From JAYQKL01 sp049890195 (GTDB lineage Bacteria; Pseudomonadota; Alphaproteobacteria; RS24): a DNA stretch of 64,000 nucleotides. Of this stretch, positions 34,488 through 43,544 are shown one piece after another (position 1 is the stretch's first letter; every line of letters begins with the position of its first letter). The notes beneath the pieces are model-generated. The model was not told the origin of the DNA. It ran no database searches and saw only the letters and a list, made by a program, of their open reading frames with translations. The stretch spans positions 62,001-126,000 of the forward strand of contig JBMHBY010000009.1 in assembly GCA_049890195.1 (NCBI GenBank), in the 5' to 3' direction. The translations under genes were made by a program, and so were the position numbers.

Positions 34488-35744
34488 ATGACGACCCGAC
34501 CGTTTGCAGCATTTGAGTGGCTTCTTGCCTTTCGCTACATCAGGTCGCGACGGCGTGAAAGTGTCATTTCCGTCATCTCCTGGGTGTCCTTTCTTGGAAT
34601 CATGCTGGGGGTCGCGACCCTGATCATTGTGATGGCTGTGATGAACGGTTTTCGCGATGACTTGCTCAGTCGCATTCTGGGGGTAAGCGGTCATGCCACG
34701 GTGGAGTCCGTCTCTGCCGGTTTTGAGGACATCACTGCAGTTGAGGCGGCGTTGGGGACTGTTGACGGTGTGGTCCGGGTGACGCCGTTTCTGGAGTCGC
34801 AGGTTATGGTCTCGTCCGGGTCACTCGCCCGCGGTGTGGTCATCAGGGGGTTGCCGCAGGACAAGCTGGAGAGGTTTCCGATTCTTGCCGATAATATTCT
34901 GGAGGGGCGCTTGAGCGATCTGGCCGACGGCGACCGCATTGCTGTCGGGGCGCGTCTGGCGCAAAGATATGGGCTGGAGGTCGGCATGCCGCTGGCGTTG
35001 ATTTCCCCGAAGGGGGTGGTGACGCCGTTCGGCACTGCACCGCGTCTCAAATCCTACACCATTGCGGCGGTCTTCGAAGTCGGTGTGTCCGAATATGATT
35101 TGAGTTTCCTGTTCACCAATGCCGAGACCCTCAGCCAATTGTCAGGGCTTGGGCTTGAGAGTGCGGCTATTGAGGTGGTTGTTGAGGATCCAGACACCAT
35201 CAAACAGCTGCGTACTGAACTTGAGGCGGCCAGCCCTGAGGAGGTCTATGTGCTGGACTGGATGCAGGCCAACGCCACTCTGTCCGGTGCGCTCAAAGTG
35301 GAGCGCAATGTCATGTTTTTAATCCTGACACTGATTCTGCTGGTCGCCACATTGAACATTGTCTCCGGTCTGGTCATGCTGGTTAAGGACAAGGGCAGGG
35401 ACATTGCCGTTTTGCGAACGATGGGCGTGTCGCAGGGCGGAATTTTGCGGATATTCCTTATCACCGGTGCTTCTATCGGCATTACCGGAACTTTGGCCGG
35501 TCTGGTACTCGGCATTGTCTTTTGCGACAACATTGAGGCCATCCGACAGTTCATCACTTTCCTGACCGGCGCTGAGTTGTTCCCTGCAGAGGTCTATTTC
35601 CTCAGGGAACTACCGGCCACGATTGTGTTTGAAGAGGTGGTCGCCGTTGTCGTCATGGCGCTGGGGCTGAGTTTTCTCTCCACCCTTTACCCCGCTTGGC
35701 GGGCGGCGCGGCTGGAGCCGGTGGAGGCGTTGCGCAATGAATAA
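34488..35744 (+). CDS. lolC: Lipoprotein-releasing system transmembrane protein LolC/LolE
   Basis: A 418-residue ABC permease subunit that extracts outer-membrane lipoproteins from the inner membrane. It starts with FEWLLAFRYIRSRRRESVIS, the family N-terminus before the first transmembrane helix, has a large periplasmic domain (about residues 45-260), and three further helices in the C-terminal FtsX-like domain ending in YPAWRAARLEPVEALRNE. One LolC/E-type gene suggests a homodimeric permease as in many alphaproteobacteria. It overlaps lolD by eight bases. Confidence 0.94.
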   Translation: MTTRPFAAFEWLLAFRYIRSRRRESVISVISWVSFLGIMLGVATLIIVMAVMNGFRDDLLSRILGVSGHATVESVSAGFEDITAVEAALGTVDGVVRVTPFLESQVMVSSGSLARGVVIRGLPQDKLERFPILADNILEGRLSDLADGDRIAVGARLAQRYGLEVGMPLALISPKGVVTPFGTAPRLKSYTIAAVFEVGVSEYDLSFLFTNAETLSQLSGLGLESAAIEVVVEDPDTIKQLRTELEAASPEEVYVLDWMQANATLSGALKVERNVMFLILTLILLVATLNIVSGLVMLVKDKGRDIAVLRTMGVSQGGILRIFLITGASIGITGTLAGLVLGIVFCDNIEAIRQFITFLTGAELFPAEVYFLRELPATIVFEEVVAVVVMALGLSFLSTLYPAWRAARLEPVEALRNE

Positions 35745-36429
35745 GGCGAATGAGGTTCTGGTTCTCGGCGATGTGCAGCATGACTATGTACAGGGTGATC
35801 GGCGAATAGAAGTCCTGAAAGGGGCGTCTTTGTCTTTGAAGGCTGGGGAAGTTGTCGGCCTGCTTGGTCCATCAGGAGCCGGCAAATCGACCCTGCTGCA
35901 TCTGGCGGGCCTTTTGGAGGGGGTGCAAAAGGGGCGGGTGGCTGTTGACGGCACGGATATGGGGAAGGGTTCGGATGCCGCGCGCACGACTTTGCGGCGC
36001 TCTCATATCGGCTTCGTCTATCAGTTCCATAACCTGCTGCCGGAATTTACGGCCCTTGAAAACATTATGATGCCGGTTCGGATTGCCGGCGGCGGCAGGA
36101 TACAGGCTGAGGGCGCCGCCACGGAGATGCTCACACAGTTGGGGCTTGCGGCGCGTGCGGATCATTTCCCCTCTGAACTGTCTGGCGGTGAGCAGCAACG
36201 GGTCGCCATCGCCCGGGCCTTGGTTAATGAGCCGAAATTGGTGTTGGCAGATGAACCGACCGGGGCGCTGGATCCTGCGACCGGAGGACGTGTTTTCGAG
36301 GTGTTTATCGATACATTGAAGGCGCGTGGTGCAGCGGCGGTCATTGCCACGCACAATCATGCTCTGGCCGCTGGTCTTGATCGTTGCCTTATTCTTGAAG
36401 ATGGCCGTCTGAAGCCGCATAAGTTTTAA
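35737..36429 (+). CDS. lolD: Lipoprotein-releasing system ATP-binding protein LolD
   Basis: A 230-residue ABC ATPase that powers LolCE. Walker A is LLGPSGAGKSTLLHLAGLLE, the Q-loop lies in FVYQFHNLLPEFTALENIMM, the signature is LSGGEQQRVAIARALV, Walker B is KLVLADEPTGALD, and the switch His is in ATHNHALA. It overlaps lolC by eight bases, so the two are coupled. No terminator is evident downstream. Confidence 0.95.
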   Translation: MNKANEVLVLGDVQHDYVQGDRRIEVLKGASLSLKAGEVVGLLGPSGAGKSTLLHLAGLLEGVQKGRVAVDGTDMGKGSDAARTTLRRSHIGFVYQFHNLLPEFTALENIMMPVRIAGGGRIQAEGAATEMLTQLGLAARADHFPSELSGGEQQRVAIARALVNEPKLVLADEPTGALDPATGGRVFEVFIDTLKARGAAAVIATHNHALAAGLDRCLILEDGRLKPHKF

Positions 36430-36474
36430 AAAACCCATTTATAACAACAGTTAACCAAAATCATGCCCTTTGTA

Positions 36475-36503
36475 TTGACAAAAGAACAAAACAGGAACAT
36501 AAT
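36475..36503 (+). promoter_or_regulatory. Consensus sigma70 promoter of the 34-codon gene
   Basis: Perfect -35 TTGACA (36475-36480), exactly 17 bp spacer, and -10 CATAAT (36498-36503, 5/6). It is the best housekeeping-type promoter seen in the window. The start site would be near 36510, giving a leader of about 13 nt that still holds the AAGGAG ribosome-binding site. Confidence 0.65.
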
Positions 36504-36522
36504 ATGGGAAATTAAGGAGTTG

Positions 36523-36627
36523 ATGATGAGAAAATATGTAGAAGATGTTTTGGCTGTTCTGTCCCTGTCCGCCTTCGGGTATGTGGTTTTGCTGTGGGGC
36601 AGCATTGGCGAGGCTTTGGTGCAATAA
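36523..36627 (+). CDS. Unrecognised 34-residue single-pass membrane microprotein
   Basis: A 34-codon frame starting with two ATG codons and ending in TAA. The ribosome-binding site AAGGAG (36514-36519) is well placed and a near-consensus promoter lies just upstream. The peptide has a short charged N-terminus (MMRKYVED), one hydrophobic stretch of about 20 residues (VLAVLSLSAFGYVVLLWGSI), and a short tail ending EALVQ, so a single membrane span is expected with the basic N-terminus probably in the cytoplasm. It lies between lolD and dnaE. I do not recognise the family. Signals for expression are strong, but conservation is unknown. Confidence 0.6.
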   Translation: MMRKYVEDVLAVLSLSAFGYVVLLWGSIGEALVQ

Positions 36628-36747
36628 GCCTGAAGGCTATTGATTTACCCCCAATTTTAACCACTCAAACGGTCGGTGCATGGTGACATTGTCTGTGAGA
36701 CGTCAGACAATGGATGGGGAATCATTGCGCTTATGCGGGGAGACACC

Positions 36748-39700
36748 ATGACGGCGGCCGTCACCGAAAAATTGCTGGAAAGCCTTCCGCACACGGCGAA
36801 GTTTGTCCATCTGCGTGTGCATAGTGCCTTTTCTTTGCTTGAGGGCGCGTTGAAGACTTCGAGCATCTCCAATGCCTGTTTACGCTTTGATGTGCCCGCT
36901 TTGGGTGTTGCCGACCGCAACAATTTGTTCGGGGCGCTGGAAATTGCTGAAAGTCTGGCAGGCAAAGGTGTCCAGCCGGTTATTGGTGTCACACTTGCCG
37001 TAACCGAAATCCCAGAGTGTTCAGATTTGCCTGAACAAGGGGCGCTGACACTTGATTTGCTGCCCCATATTGCGCTGTTTGTTCAAAATGAAACTGGCTA
37101 TGAAAACCTGATGGCATTGGTCAGCGCCGCCCATTTGGAAAGTCAGGACACCGGAAGCCCCGGCGTGGCATTTGATTTGCTGAAACGCCACCATGACGGG
37201 CTGATCTGTCTCTCAGGCGGTCCGGAAGGACCGGTCAACAGACTGATTGAAGCCGGAAGAACAGACGCTGCGGAAAAGGTTTCACTAGCTCTCCGGGACA
37301 TATTTGATGACCGGCTTTATATTGAACTGCAACGCTACAACCGGCCGGAGGATGGCCCGGTTGAAACGAAGCTGATTGATTTTGCCTATGCCCATGACAT
37401 TCCGCTGGTGGCCACAAACCAGTGCTTTTTTGAATCTGAGGAGGATTTTGAAGCACATGACGCCTTGCTGTGCATTGCCGGCGGGACATACACGGTGGAA
37501 CAAAACCGACGCCGTTTGACGCCGGAACACAGGCTGAAATCCCCGCGTGAAATGGTCTCCCTGTTCGCCGACCTGCCGGAGGCGGTCGAGAATACGGTGG
37601 AGATTGCCCGCCGCTGTGCCTTCAGGCCGGAGGCGCGCGCGCCCATTCTGCCTCCCTTTGAAGGCGGTGATGAGGAGGGGGAGTTACGCCGCCAGGCAGA
37701 GGAGGGCTTGGCGTTACGCCTGCAGGAGAATGAGCCATCCGCGCCGGTGGAGACCTACCGCGAGCGTCTGGAGTTTGAGTTGGACGTCATCAGGAATATG
37801 GGGTTTCCCGGCTATTTCCTGATTGTTGCGGATTTCATCAAATGGTCGAAGGAGCATGGCGTGGCGGTCGGGCCGGGCCGCGGCTCCGGGGCCGGATCGC
37901 TGGTCGCCTGGGCCCTGACCATCACGGATCTGGATCCGTTGAAATTCAATCTGCTGTTTGAAAGGTTCCTCAACCCCGAGCGGGTGTCCATGCCGGACTT
38001 TGATATTGACTTCTGTCAGACACGGCGCGATGAGGTCATCCGTTATGTTCAGGAAAAATACGGCCATGACCAGGTGGCGCAAATCATCACATTCGGAAAG
38101 CTGCAGGCGCGGGCGGTCCTGAGGGATGTGGGGCGCGTGTTGCAGATGCCTTACGGTCAGGTTGACCGCCTGTGCAAAATGGTTCCAAACAACCCTGCCA
38201 ACCCGACAACACTGCAGGAGGCCATTGACGGGGAGCCGCGCCTGCAGGAGGAACGCGACCGGGAGCCACAAGTGGCGCAGCTGCTTGAAGTGGCCCTGAA
38301 GCTGGAGGGACTTTACCGGCACGCCTCAACCCATGCCGCCGGCGTGGTGATCGGAGACCGGCCTCTGCAGGAGCTGGTGGCCCTGTACCGGGATCCGAAA
38401 TCCGACATGCCGGTGACGCAGTTCAATATGAAATGGGTTGAAGAAGCCGGATTGGTCAAGTTCGACTTTCTCGGTTTGAAAACACTGACCGTTTTGGAAA
38501 AAACCGCAGAGTTGCTGGCCGCCAAGGGAGTGGACATCGACGTCAACAAATTACCGCTTGATGACGAAAAAACCTTTGAGCTGCTTGGCAAAGGGGACAC
38601 GGTGGGTGTGTTTCAGCTGGAAAGTGCCGGCATGCGCGATGTGCTGCGTAAAATGCAGCCGGACTGCTTTGAGGACATCATCGCTCTGGTCGCGCTGTAC
38701 CGGCCCGGGCCGATGGACAACATCCCGAAATACATTGCCTGTAAAAAAGGTGAGCAGGAACCGGACTACATGCATGAAATGTTGCAGCCGGTTCTGGAAG
38801 AAACCTACGGGGTGCCGGTTTATCAGGAACAGGTCATGCAGATCGCCCAGGTCATGTCGGGCTATTCGCTTGGTGAAGCCGACCTTCTGCGGCGCGCCAT
38901 GGGCAAAAAGAAGCAGGAGGAGATGGACAAACAGAAATCCCGCTTCATCGAGGGGGCGATGGAGAACGGGGTGGCCGACAAGGCAGCGAGCAAGATCTTT
39001 GATCAGGTGGATGCGTTTGCCGGTTATGGTTTCAACAAATCCCATGCCGCCGCCTACGCCCTGATTGCTTACCAGACGGCTTATTTGAAGGCCAATCACC
39101 CGGTTGCGTTTTTGGCGGCCTCCATGTCGCTTGATTATCACAATACCGATAAGCTGCAGGTGTTTGTCCAGGATGCCCAAGCGCATGACATTGAGGTTTG
39201 TATCCCCGATGTCAACAAATCCGGTGTCCTGTTTGAAATCGATGACAATAGGATTTTCTATGCCCTGTCCGCCATCAAGAATGTCGGCATGCAGGCGGTT
39301 GCCGACATAATCGCCATTCGACGGGAGACCGGGGCGTTTTCAGACATTTTTGATTTTGCCAAGCGCACCGGGGAAACCGGGCTGAACCGGCGGATGTTGG
39401 AAAATATGATTGCCGCCGGTTGTTTCGACAACTTTGAGCCCGACCGGGCGCGGTTGCATGCAGGGGTCGATTTGATTTTGACCGAGGCCAATCTTGCGGC
39501 GGAGGAAAAACGCACCAAACAGGACAATCTGTTCGGTGACGTGGATATGACCCAATCCGTGCAGCTTCCGTCTGCAATCAGCTGGTCACCGGTTGACCGG
39601 TTGACCTACGAGTTCGCCGCCATCGGCTTTTATCTTTCGGGTCATCCTATGGATGATTACAAAACAGCCCTGCGGCGCGCGAATGTCAAACAGTTTGCTG

Positions 39701-40209
39701 ATTTGCAGGCAAGTGTTGAAAAAGAGGTGTTGATTGCGGGAACCTTGAGTCGGATTGACGAACGCAAGGCCAAATCCGGCAAACCGTTTGCTTATCTGGG
39801 GCTGTCTGACCCGACCGGGCAGTTCGAGACCATTGTTTTTTCTGAAACACTTGAGCGGTCACGCGACCTTTTGACAGTCGGTACTTCGGTGGTCATCAGC
39901 GCCAAAATCAGCTACCGGGATGACGTGATGGACCTGATGGCCGAAGCCATCCGCCCGGTTGATAAGGTTGTCGCGAACAGTGCCGCCGGTCTGCGTGTTT
40001 TTGTTGAAAAAAGTGAGTCACTTCAGAATATTGAGGCGCAACTGGCAAATGCCGGCACCAAACCGGGGCAGGGCGGCAATGTCTCCCTGATTTTTCAGAA
40101 TGACCTGCATGAAATTGAGATGCGCCTGCCGGGCAGCTATGCTGTAACACCGCGCGTTTCGGGTGCCATCAAAGCGCTTTCCGGCGTTTTGCATGTCGAG
40201 GATCTGTAA
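36748..40209 (+). CDS. dnaE: DNA polymerase III subunit alpha
   Basis: A 1153-residue replicative polymerase. The N-terminal PHP domain starts FVHLRVHSAFSLLEGALK; the polymerase core has VGPGRGSGAGSLVAWAL and the catalytic aspartates in MPDFDIDFCQTRRDEVI; the fingers include ALYRPGPMDNIP and FNKSHAAAYALIAYQTA; the OB fold is around VLIAGTLSRIDERKAKSGKP. The length is typical of DnaE1. ATG 36748 is preferred because CGGGGAG lies six bases upstream; two earlier in-frame starts (36676, 36733) have no ribosome-binding site. It follows the microprotein gene by 120 bp. Confidence 0.95.
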   Translation: MTAAVTEKLLESLPHTAKFVHLRVHSAFSLLEGALKTSSISNACLRFDVPALGVADRNNLFGALEIAESLAGKGVQPVIGVTLAVTEIPECSDLPEQGALTLDLLPHIALFVQNETGYENLMALVSAAHLESQDTGSPGVAFDLLKRHHDGLICLSGGPEGPVNRLIEAGRTDAAEKVSLALRDIFDDRLYIELQRYNRPEDGPVETKLIDFAYAHDIPLVATNQCFFESEEDFEAHDALLCIAGGTYTVEQNRRRLTPEHRLKSPREMVSLFADLPEAVENTVEIARRCAFRPEARAPILPPFEGGDEEGELRRQAEEGLALRLQENEPSAPVETYRERLEFELDVIRNMGFPGYFLIVADFIKWSKEHGVAVGPGRGSGAGSLVAWALTITDLDPLKFNLLFERFLNPERVSMPDFDIDFCQTRRDEVIRYVQEKYGHDQVAQIITFGKLQARAVLRDVGRVLQMPYGQVDRLCKMVPNNPANPTTLQEAIDGEPRLQEERDREPQVAQLLEVALKLEGLYRHASTHAAGVVIGDRPLQELVALYRDPKSDMPVTQFNMKWVEEAGLVKFDFLGLKTLTVLEKTAELLAAKGVDIDVNKLPLDDEKTFELLGKGDTVGVFQLESAGMRDVLRKMQPDCFEDIIALVALYRPGPMDNIPKYIACKKGEQEPDYMHEMLQPVLEETYGVPVYQEQVMQIAQVMSGYSLGEADLLRRAMGKKKQEEMDKQKSRFIEGAMENGVADKAASKIFDQVDAFAGYGFNKSHAAAYALIAYQTAYLKANHPVAFLAASMSLDYHNTDKLQVFVQDAQAHDIEVCIPDVNKSGVLFEIDDNRIFYALSAIKNVGMQAVADIIAIRRETGAFSDIFDFAKRTGETGLNRRMLENMIAAGCFDNFEPDRARLHAGVDLILTEANLAAEEKRTKQDNLFGDVDMTQSVQLPSAISWSPVDRLTYEFAAIGFYLSGHPMDDYKTALRRANVKQFADLQASVEKEVLIAGTLSRIDERKAKSGKPFAYLGLSDPTGQFETIVFSETLERSRDLLTVGTSVVISAKISYRDDVMDLMAEAIRPVDKVVANSAAGLRVFVEKSESLQNIEAQLANAGTKPGQGGNVSLIFQNDLHEIEMRLPGSYAVTPRVSGAIKALSGVLHVEDL

Positions 40210-40244
40210 CCCTCACATGACCGGTTAAAGCTCCATAAACGGCC

Positions 40245-40273
40245 TTGCATTCACCAGGGCTTTGCAGTATATC
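40245..40273 (+). promoter_or_regulatory. sigma70-type promoter of rpsB-tsf
   Basis: TTGCAT (40245-40250), 17-bp spacer, TATATC (40268-40273). The start site would be near 40280, leaving a leader of about 100 nt before rpsB. Confidence 0.5.
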
Positions 40274-40279
40274 AACCGC

Positions 40280-40379
40280 ATTACACACATAAGGACATGC
40301 TCACGTCGAGCTGCTCTGGTGTTATCAGATGATAATTCCATCCTTATGGAGGTTTAACCGGAGAAAAGGAGACGAATTT
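40280..40379 (+). promoter_or_regulatory. Structured leader of rpsB, possible autoregulatory element
   Basis: Within the predicted leader ATAAGGA (40289-40295) and TCCTTAT (40341-40347) are perfect complements enclosing a small GAGCTGCTC hairpin. The downstream arm lies about 25 bases before the AAAGGAGACG ribosome-binding site. S2 represses rpsB-tsf in other bacteria through its leader; that this leader does the same is inference. Confidence 0.35.
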
Positions 40380-41276
40380 ATGGCCTTGCCAGAATTCAAC
40401 ATGCGTCAATTGCTGGAAGCCGGTGTTCATTTTGGACACCAAACCCATCGCTGGAACCCGAAAATGGGTCAATATATTTTCGGCGATCGCAACGGCATTC
40501 ACATCATCGATCTATCACAAACCACCCCCTTGTTGCATCAGGCCCTTGTTGCGGTTCGTGACACGGTTGCCGGTGGCGGCCGGGTTCTGTTTGTCGGCAC
40601 CAAGCGTCAGGCCTCAGAAGTGATTGCCCGCACCGCAAAACAATGTGCCCAATATTACATGAACTCCCGTTGGCTGGGCGGCACGCTGACCAACTGGAAA
40701 ACGATTTCCAACTCAATCAAACGTTTCCGTGAATTGGAGGAAACTTTGACGGAGGAAGGGTCGCAAGGCCTGACCAAAAAGGAAATCCTGAATCTGACCC
40801 GCGAGCGCGACAAGCTTGAACGTGCCATTGGCGGCATCAAGGACATGGGTGGCATTCCCGACATCATGATTGTCATTGACACCAACAAGGAGTCGATTGC
40901 GATTGCCGAAGCCAAAACGCTGGGTATTCCGGTTATCGCCGTGCTGGACAGCAACTGCGATCCGGACGGCATCACCTTCCCGATACCGGGCAATGACGAT
41001 GCGACACGTGCCATTGAATTGTATTGTGACCTGCTTTCCAAAGCCGTGATTGCGGGCATTGAGCAGGGTCAGTCTGCGGCAGGCATTGACCTTGGCGAGC
41101 AGGCTGAGCCGGTTGCCGAGGAATTGGTCGCCGCGCCGGCCGAAGATGCTGAAGAAACTGTCGAAGCTGCTGAAGCTTCCGAGGAGGCACCCGCAGAAAC
41201 GACTGAAGAAGCTCAGGCCCCCGCCGAGGAAGCAGCCTCCGACACCGAGGCTGAAACACAGGACAACAAGGAATAA
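40380..41276 (+). CDS. rpsB: 30S ribosomal protein S2 with acidic C-terminal extension
   Basis: A 298-residue protein needed for 30S assembly and S1 binding. The core starts MALPEFNMRQLLEAGVHFGH, continues with HRWNPKMGQYIFGDRNGIHI and the coiled-coil segment, and ends near AVIAGIEQGQSAAGIDLGEQ. The last roughly 55 residues are an acidic, Ala/Glu-rich disordered tail (for example EAAEASEEAPAETTEEAQ) that the E. coli protein (241 residues) lacks. ATG 40380 follows AAAGGAGACG. It is 23 bases upstream of tsf, the universal rpsB-tsf arrangement. Confidence 0.96.
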   Translation: MALPEFNMRQLLEAGVHFGHQTHRWNPKMGQYIFGDRNGIHIIDLSQTTPLLHQALVAVRDTVAGGGRVLFVGTKRQASEVIARTAKQCAQYYMNSRWLGGTLTNWKTISNSIKRFRELEETLTEEGSQGLTKKEILNLTRERDKLERAIGGIKDMGGIPDIMIVIDTNKESIAIAEAKTLGIPVIAVLDSNCDPDGITFPIPGNDDATRAIELYCDLLSKAVIAGIEQGQSAAGIDLGEQAEPVAEELVAAPAEDAEETVEAAEASEEAPAETTEEAQAPAEEAASDTEAETQDNKE

Positions 41277-41299
41277 ATTCCAGTTTAAGGAGACGAGCG

Positions 41300-42232
41300 A
41301 TGGCTGAAATTACCGCCGCTATGGTTAAGGATCTGCGTGAAAAAACCGGCGCAGGCATGATGGATTGTAAAGCAGCCCTCAACGAAACCGCGGGCGATGT
41401 GGAGGCAGCCGTAGATTGGCTGCGCACCAAAGGTTTGGCGAAAGCCGCCAAAAAAGCTGGCCGCGTTGCCGCCGAGGGGCTTGTCGCCGTTTCGGCTGAC
41501 GGCACCACAGGGGCTGTTGTTGAGGTGAATTCCGAGACTGACTTCGTTGCCCGTAATGAGACCTTTCAGGCCATGGTGACGGACATTGCCGGTCTTGCTG
41601 TCGCTGCCGGCGGTGACTATGAGGCCCTGTTATCGGCGGAATATCCCGGTGCCGGAAAATCTGTTCAGGATCATGTGTCCGAAATGGTCGGCACCATCGG
41701 GGAAAACATGAATGTTCGCCGTTCGGCGGCCATCTCGGTTGAGAAAGGTGCTGTCGCCTCCTACATTCACGGTCAAGTGGCTGAAGGTCAGGGCAAGATC
41801 GGTGTGATTGTGGCGCTTGAGTCGGAAGGCGACACTGAAAAACTGCAGGCCCTAGGCCGCCAGATTGCCATGCATGTGGCGGCGACGAATCCGTTGGCGG
41901 CAACGGTTGAGGATCTTGATCCGGTTGAGGTCGAACGTGAACGTGAAGTTCTCATCAATGAGGCCCGTGAAAGCGGTAAGCCTGAGGAAATCATTGAGAA
42001 AATGGTTGAGGGGCGGATCCGCAAGTTCTTCCAGGAGGTTGTTCTTCTTCAACAGGTTTTCGTTATTGACGGCGAAAATACGGTTGAGAAAGTTCTGAAA
42101 AACGCCGAAAGTGATGTTGGTGCCGCCGTAACACTGAAGGGCTTTGTTCGATTCGGCCTTGGTGAAGGCATTGATAAGGGCCCCGAAGAGGATTTTGCGG
42201 CAGAGGTGGCCGCCGCCGCCGGTGGAGCCTGA
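41300..42232 (+). CDS. tsf: Translation elongation factor Ts
   Basis: A 310-residue guanine nucleotide exchange factor for EF-Tu. The N-terminal UBA-like domain begins with ITAAMVKDLREKTGAGMMDC and KAALNETAGD; the EF-Tu-contacting motif TDFVAR is in NSETDFVARNETF, and the C-terminal module follows. A ribosome-binding site AAGGAGACG precedes the ATG. It lies between rpsB and pyrH in the conserved translation/UMP kinase block. Confidence 0.97.
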   Translation: MAEITAAMVKDLREKTGAGMMDCKAALNETAGDVEAAVDWLRTKGLAKAAKKAGRVAAEGLVAVSADGTTGAVVEVNSETDFVARNETFQAMVTDIAGLAVAAGGDYEALLSAEYPGAGKSVQDHVSEMVGTIGENMNVRRSAAISVEKGAVASYIHGQVAEGQGKIGVIVALESEGDTEKLQALGRQIAMHVAATNPLAATVEDLDPVEVEREREVLINEARESGKPEEIIEKMVEGRIRKFFQEVVLLQQVFVIDGENTVEKVLKNAESDVGAAVTLKGFVRFGLGEGIDKGPEEDFAAEVAAAAGGA

Positions 42233-42256
42233 TTTAGTCTGAGGAGGGGAACAGCG

Positions 42257-42976
42257 ATGGACAGTCAAAGAAAGTTCAAACGCGTTCTCCTAAAAATTTC
42301 CGGTGAAGCACTCATGGGCGATGGCGCCTATGGCATTGACGTGGGTACGGTCGACCGTATCGCCGGGGAAGTCCGTCAGGCCATGGAAAACGGCTTTGAA
42401 CTGTGCTTGGTGATCGGTGGGGGCAATATCTTTCGCGGATTGAGCGGCGCAGCCGGCGGCATGGACCGCTCCAGTGCAGACTATATGGGCATGCTGGCTA
42501 CGGTGATGAATGCCTTGGCCATGCAGAATGCCCTTGAGCGGCAGAATACCCCAACCCGCGTGCTCTCAGCGATTCCCATGACCACGGTCTGCGAGCCCTA
42601 TATCCGCCGTCGCGCCATTCGTCATATGGAGAAGGGGCGTGTGGTGATATTTGCAGCCGGAACCGGTAATCCGTTCTTTACGACGGATACAGCCGCGGCG
42701 CTGCGCGCGGCGGAGATGAACTGCGATGCCTTGATGAAAGGGACGAATGTTGACGGTGTTTACACGTCAGACCCTAAAAAGGATGCTTCCGCTGAGCGTT
42801 ATGATGAACTATCCTATATGGAGGTTTTATCTAAGGACCTGAAGGTCATGGATGCTTCGGCCGTCAGCTTGTCCAGAGAAAACGGCATTCCCATTGTCGT
42901 CTTCAGCATCCAGTCAAGCGGCGCATTGCTTGACGTCCTGAAGGGGCAGGGGCTTTGCACAATTGTGAAGGAATAA
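42257..42976 (+). CDS. pyrH: UMP kinase
   Basis: A 239-residue amino acid kinase-family enzyme that phosphorylates UMP to UDP for pyrimidine nucleotide supply. Signatures are RVLLKISGEALMGDGAYGID, VIGGGNIFRGLSG, AGTGNPFFTTDTAAALRA and MKGTNVDGVYTSDPKKD. The length fits the bacterial hexameric family. It is three bases upstream of frr. Confidence 0.97.
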   Translation: MDSQRKFKRVLLKISGEALMGDGAYGIDVGTVDRIAGEVRQAMENGFELCLVIGGGNIFRGLSGAAGGMDRSSADYMGMLATVMNALAMQNALERQNTPTRVLSAIPMTTVCEPYIRRRAIRHMEKGRVVIFAAGTGNPFFTTDTAAALRAAEMNCDALMKGTNVDGVYTSDPKKDASAERYDELSYMEVLSKDLKVMDASAVSLSRENGIPIVVFSIQSSGALLDVLKGQGLCTIVKE

Positions 42977-42979
42977 AAC

Positions 42980-43534
42980 ATGTCTGTTGACTTGAATGAC
43001 ATCGAGCGCCGTATGGACGGCGCCATTGCAACCCTCAAGACGGAATTTGCCGGATTGCGGACCGGTCGTGCCAGCGCCAGCCTGCTGGATCCGGTCATGG
43101 TCGAGGCTTACGGTCAAAAAATGCCGATTTCACAAGTCGGCACGGTTTCTGTGCCGGAGCCGCGTATGCTGTCGGTTCAGGTTTGGGATAAGGGTCAGGT
43201 GGCCTTTGTGGAAAAGGCCATTCGGGATGCCGGTCTCGGCTTGAACCCGATGGCCGACGGCCAGTTGGTGCGTATCCCCCTGCCGGAACTGAACGAGGAG
43301 CGCCGCGAAGAGCTTGCCAAGGTTGCCGGAAAATATGCTGAACAGGCCAGGATAGCAGTCCGTAATGTCCGGCGTGACGGCATGGATCAACTCAAAAAAG
43401 CAGAGAAAGACGGCGATATCGGTCAGGATGAACAAAAAGCCTATGCCGATGATGTGCAAAAGTTGACAGACGATAAGGTCAACGAAATTGACTCCATGCT
43501 CGCCACCAAAGAATCCGAAATCCGTCAAGTTTGA
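42980..43534 (+). CDS. frr: Ribosome recycling factor
   Basis: A 184-residue tRNA-mimicking protein that, with EF-G, splits post-termination ribosomes. The conserved sequence GLRTGRASASLLDPVMVEAYG lies in the first long helix and PLPELNEERREELAKV in domain I; the protein ends in the helix with DSMLATKESEIRQV. Coupled closely to pyrH (three bases) and uppS (ten bases). Confidence 0.97.
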   Translation: MSVDLNDIERRMDGAIATLKTEFAGLRTGRASASLLDPVMVEAYGQKMPISQVGTVSVPEPRMLSVQVWDKGQVAFVEKAIRDAGLGLNPMADGQLVRIPLPELNEERREELAKVAGKYAEQARIAVRNVRRDGMDQLKKAEKDGDIGQDEQKAYADDVQKLTDDKVNEIDSMLATKESEIRQV

Positions 43535-43544
43535 GGGGTCACTT

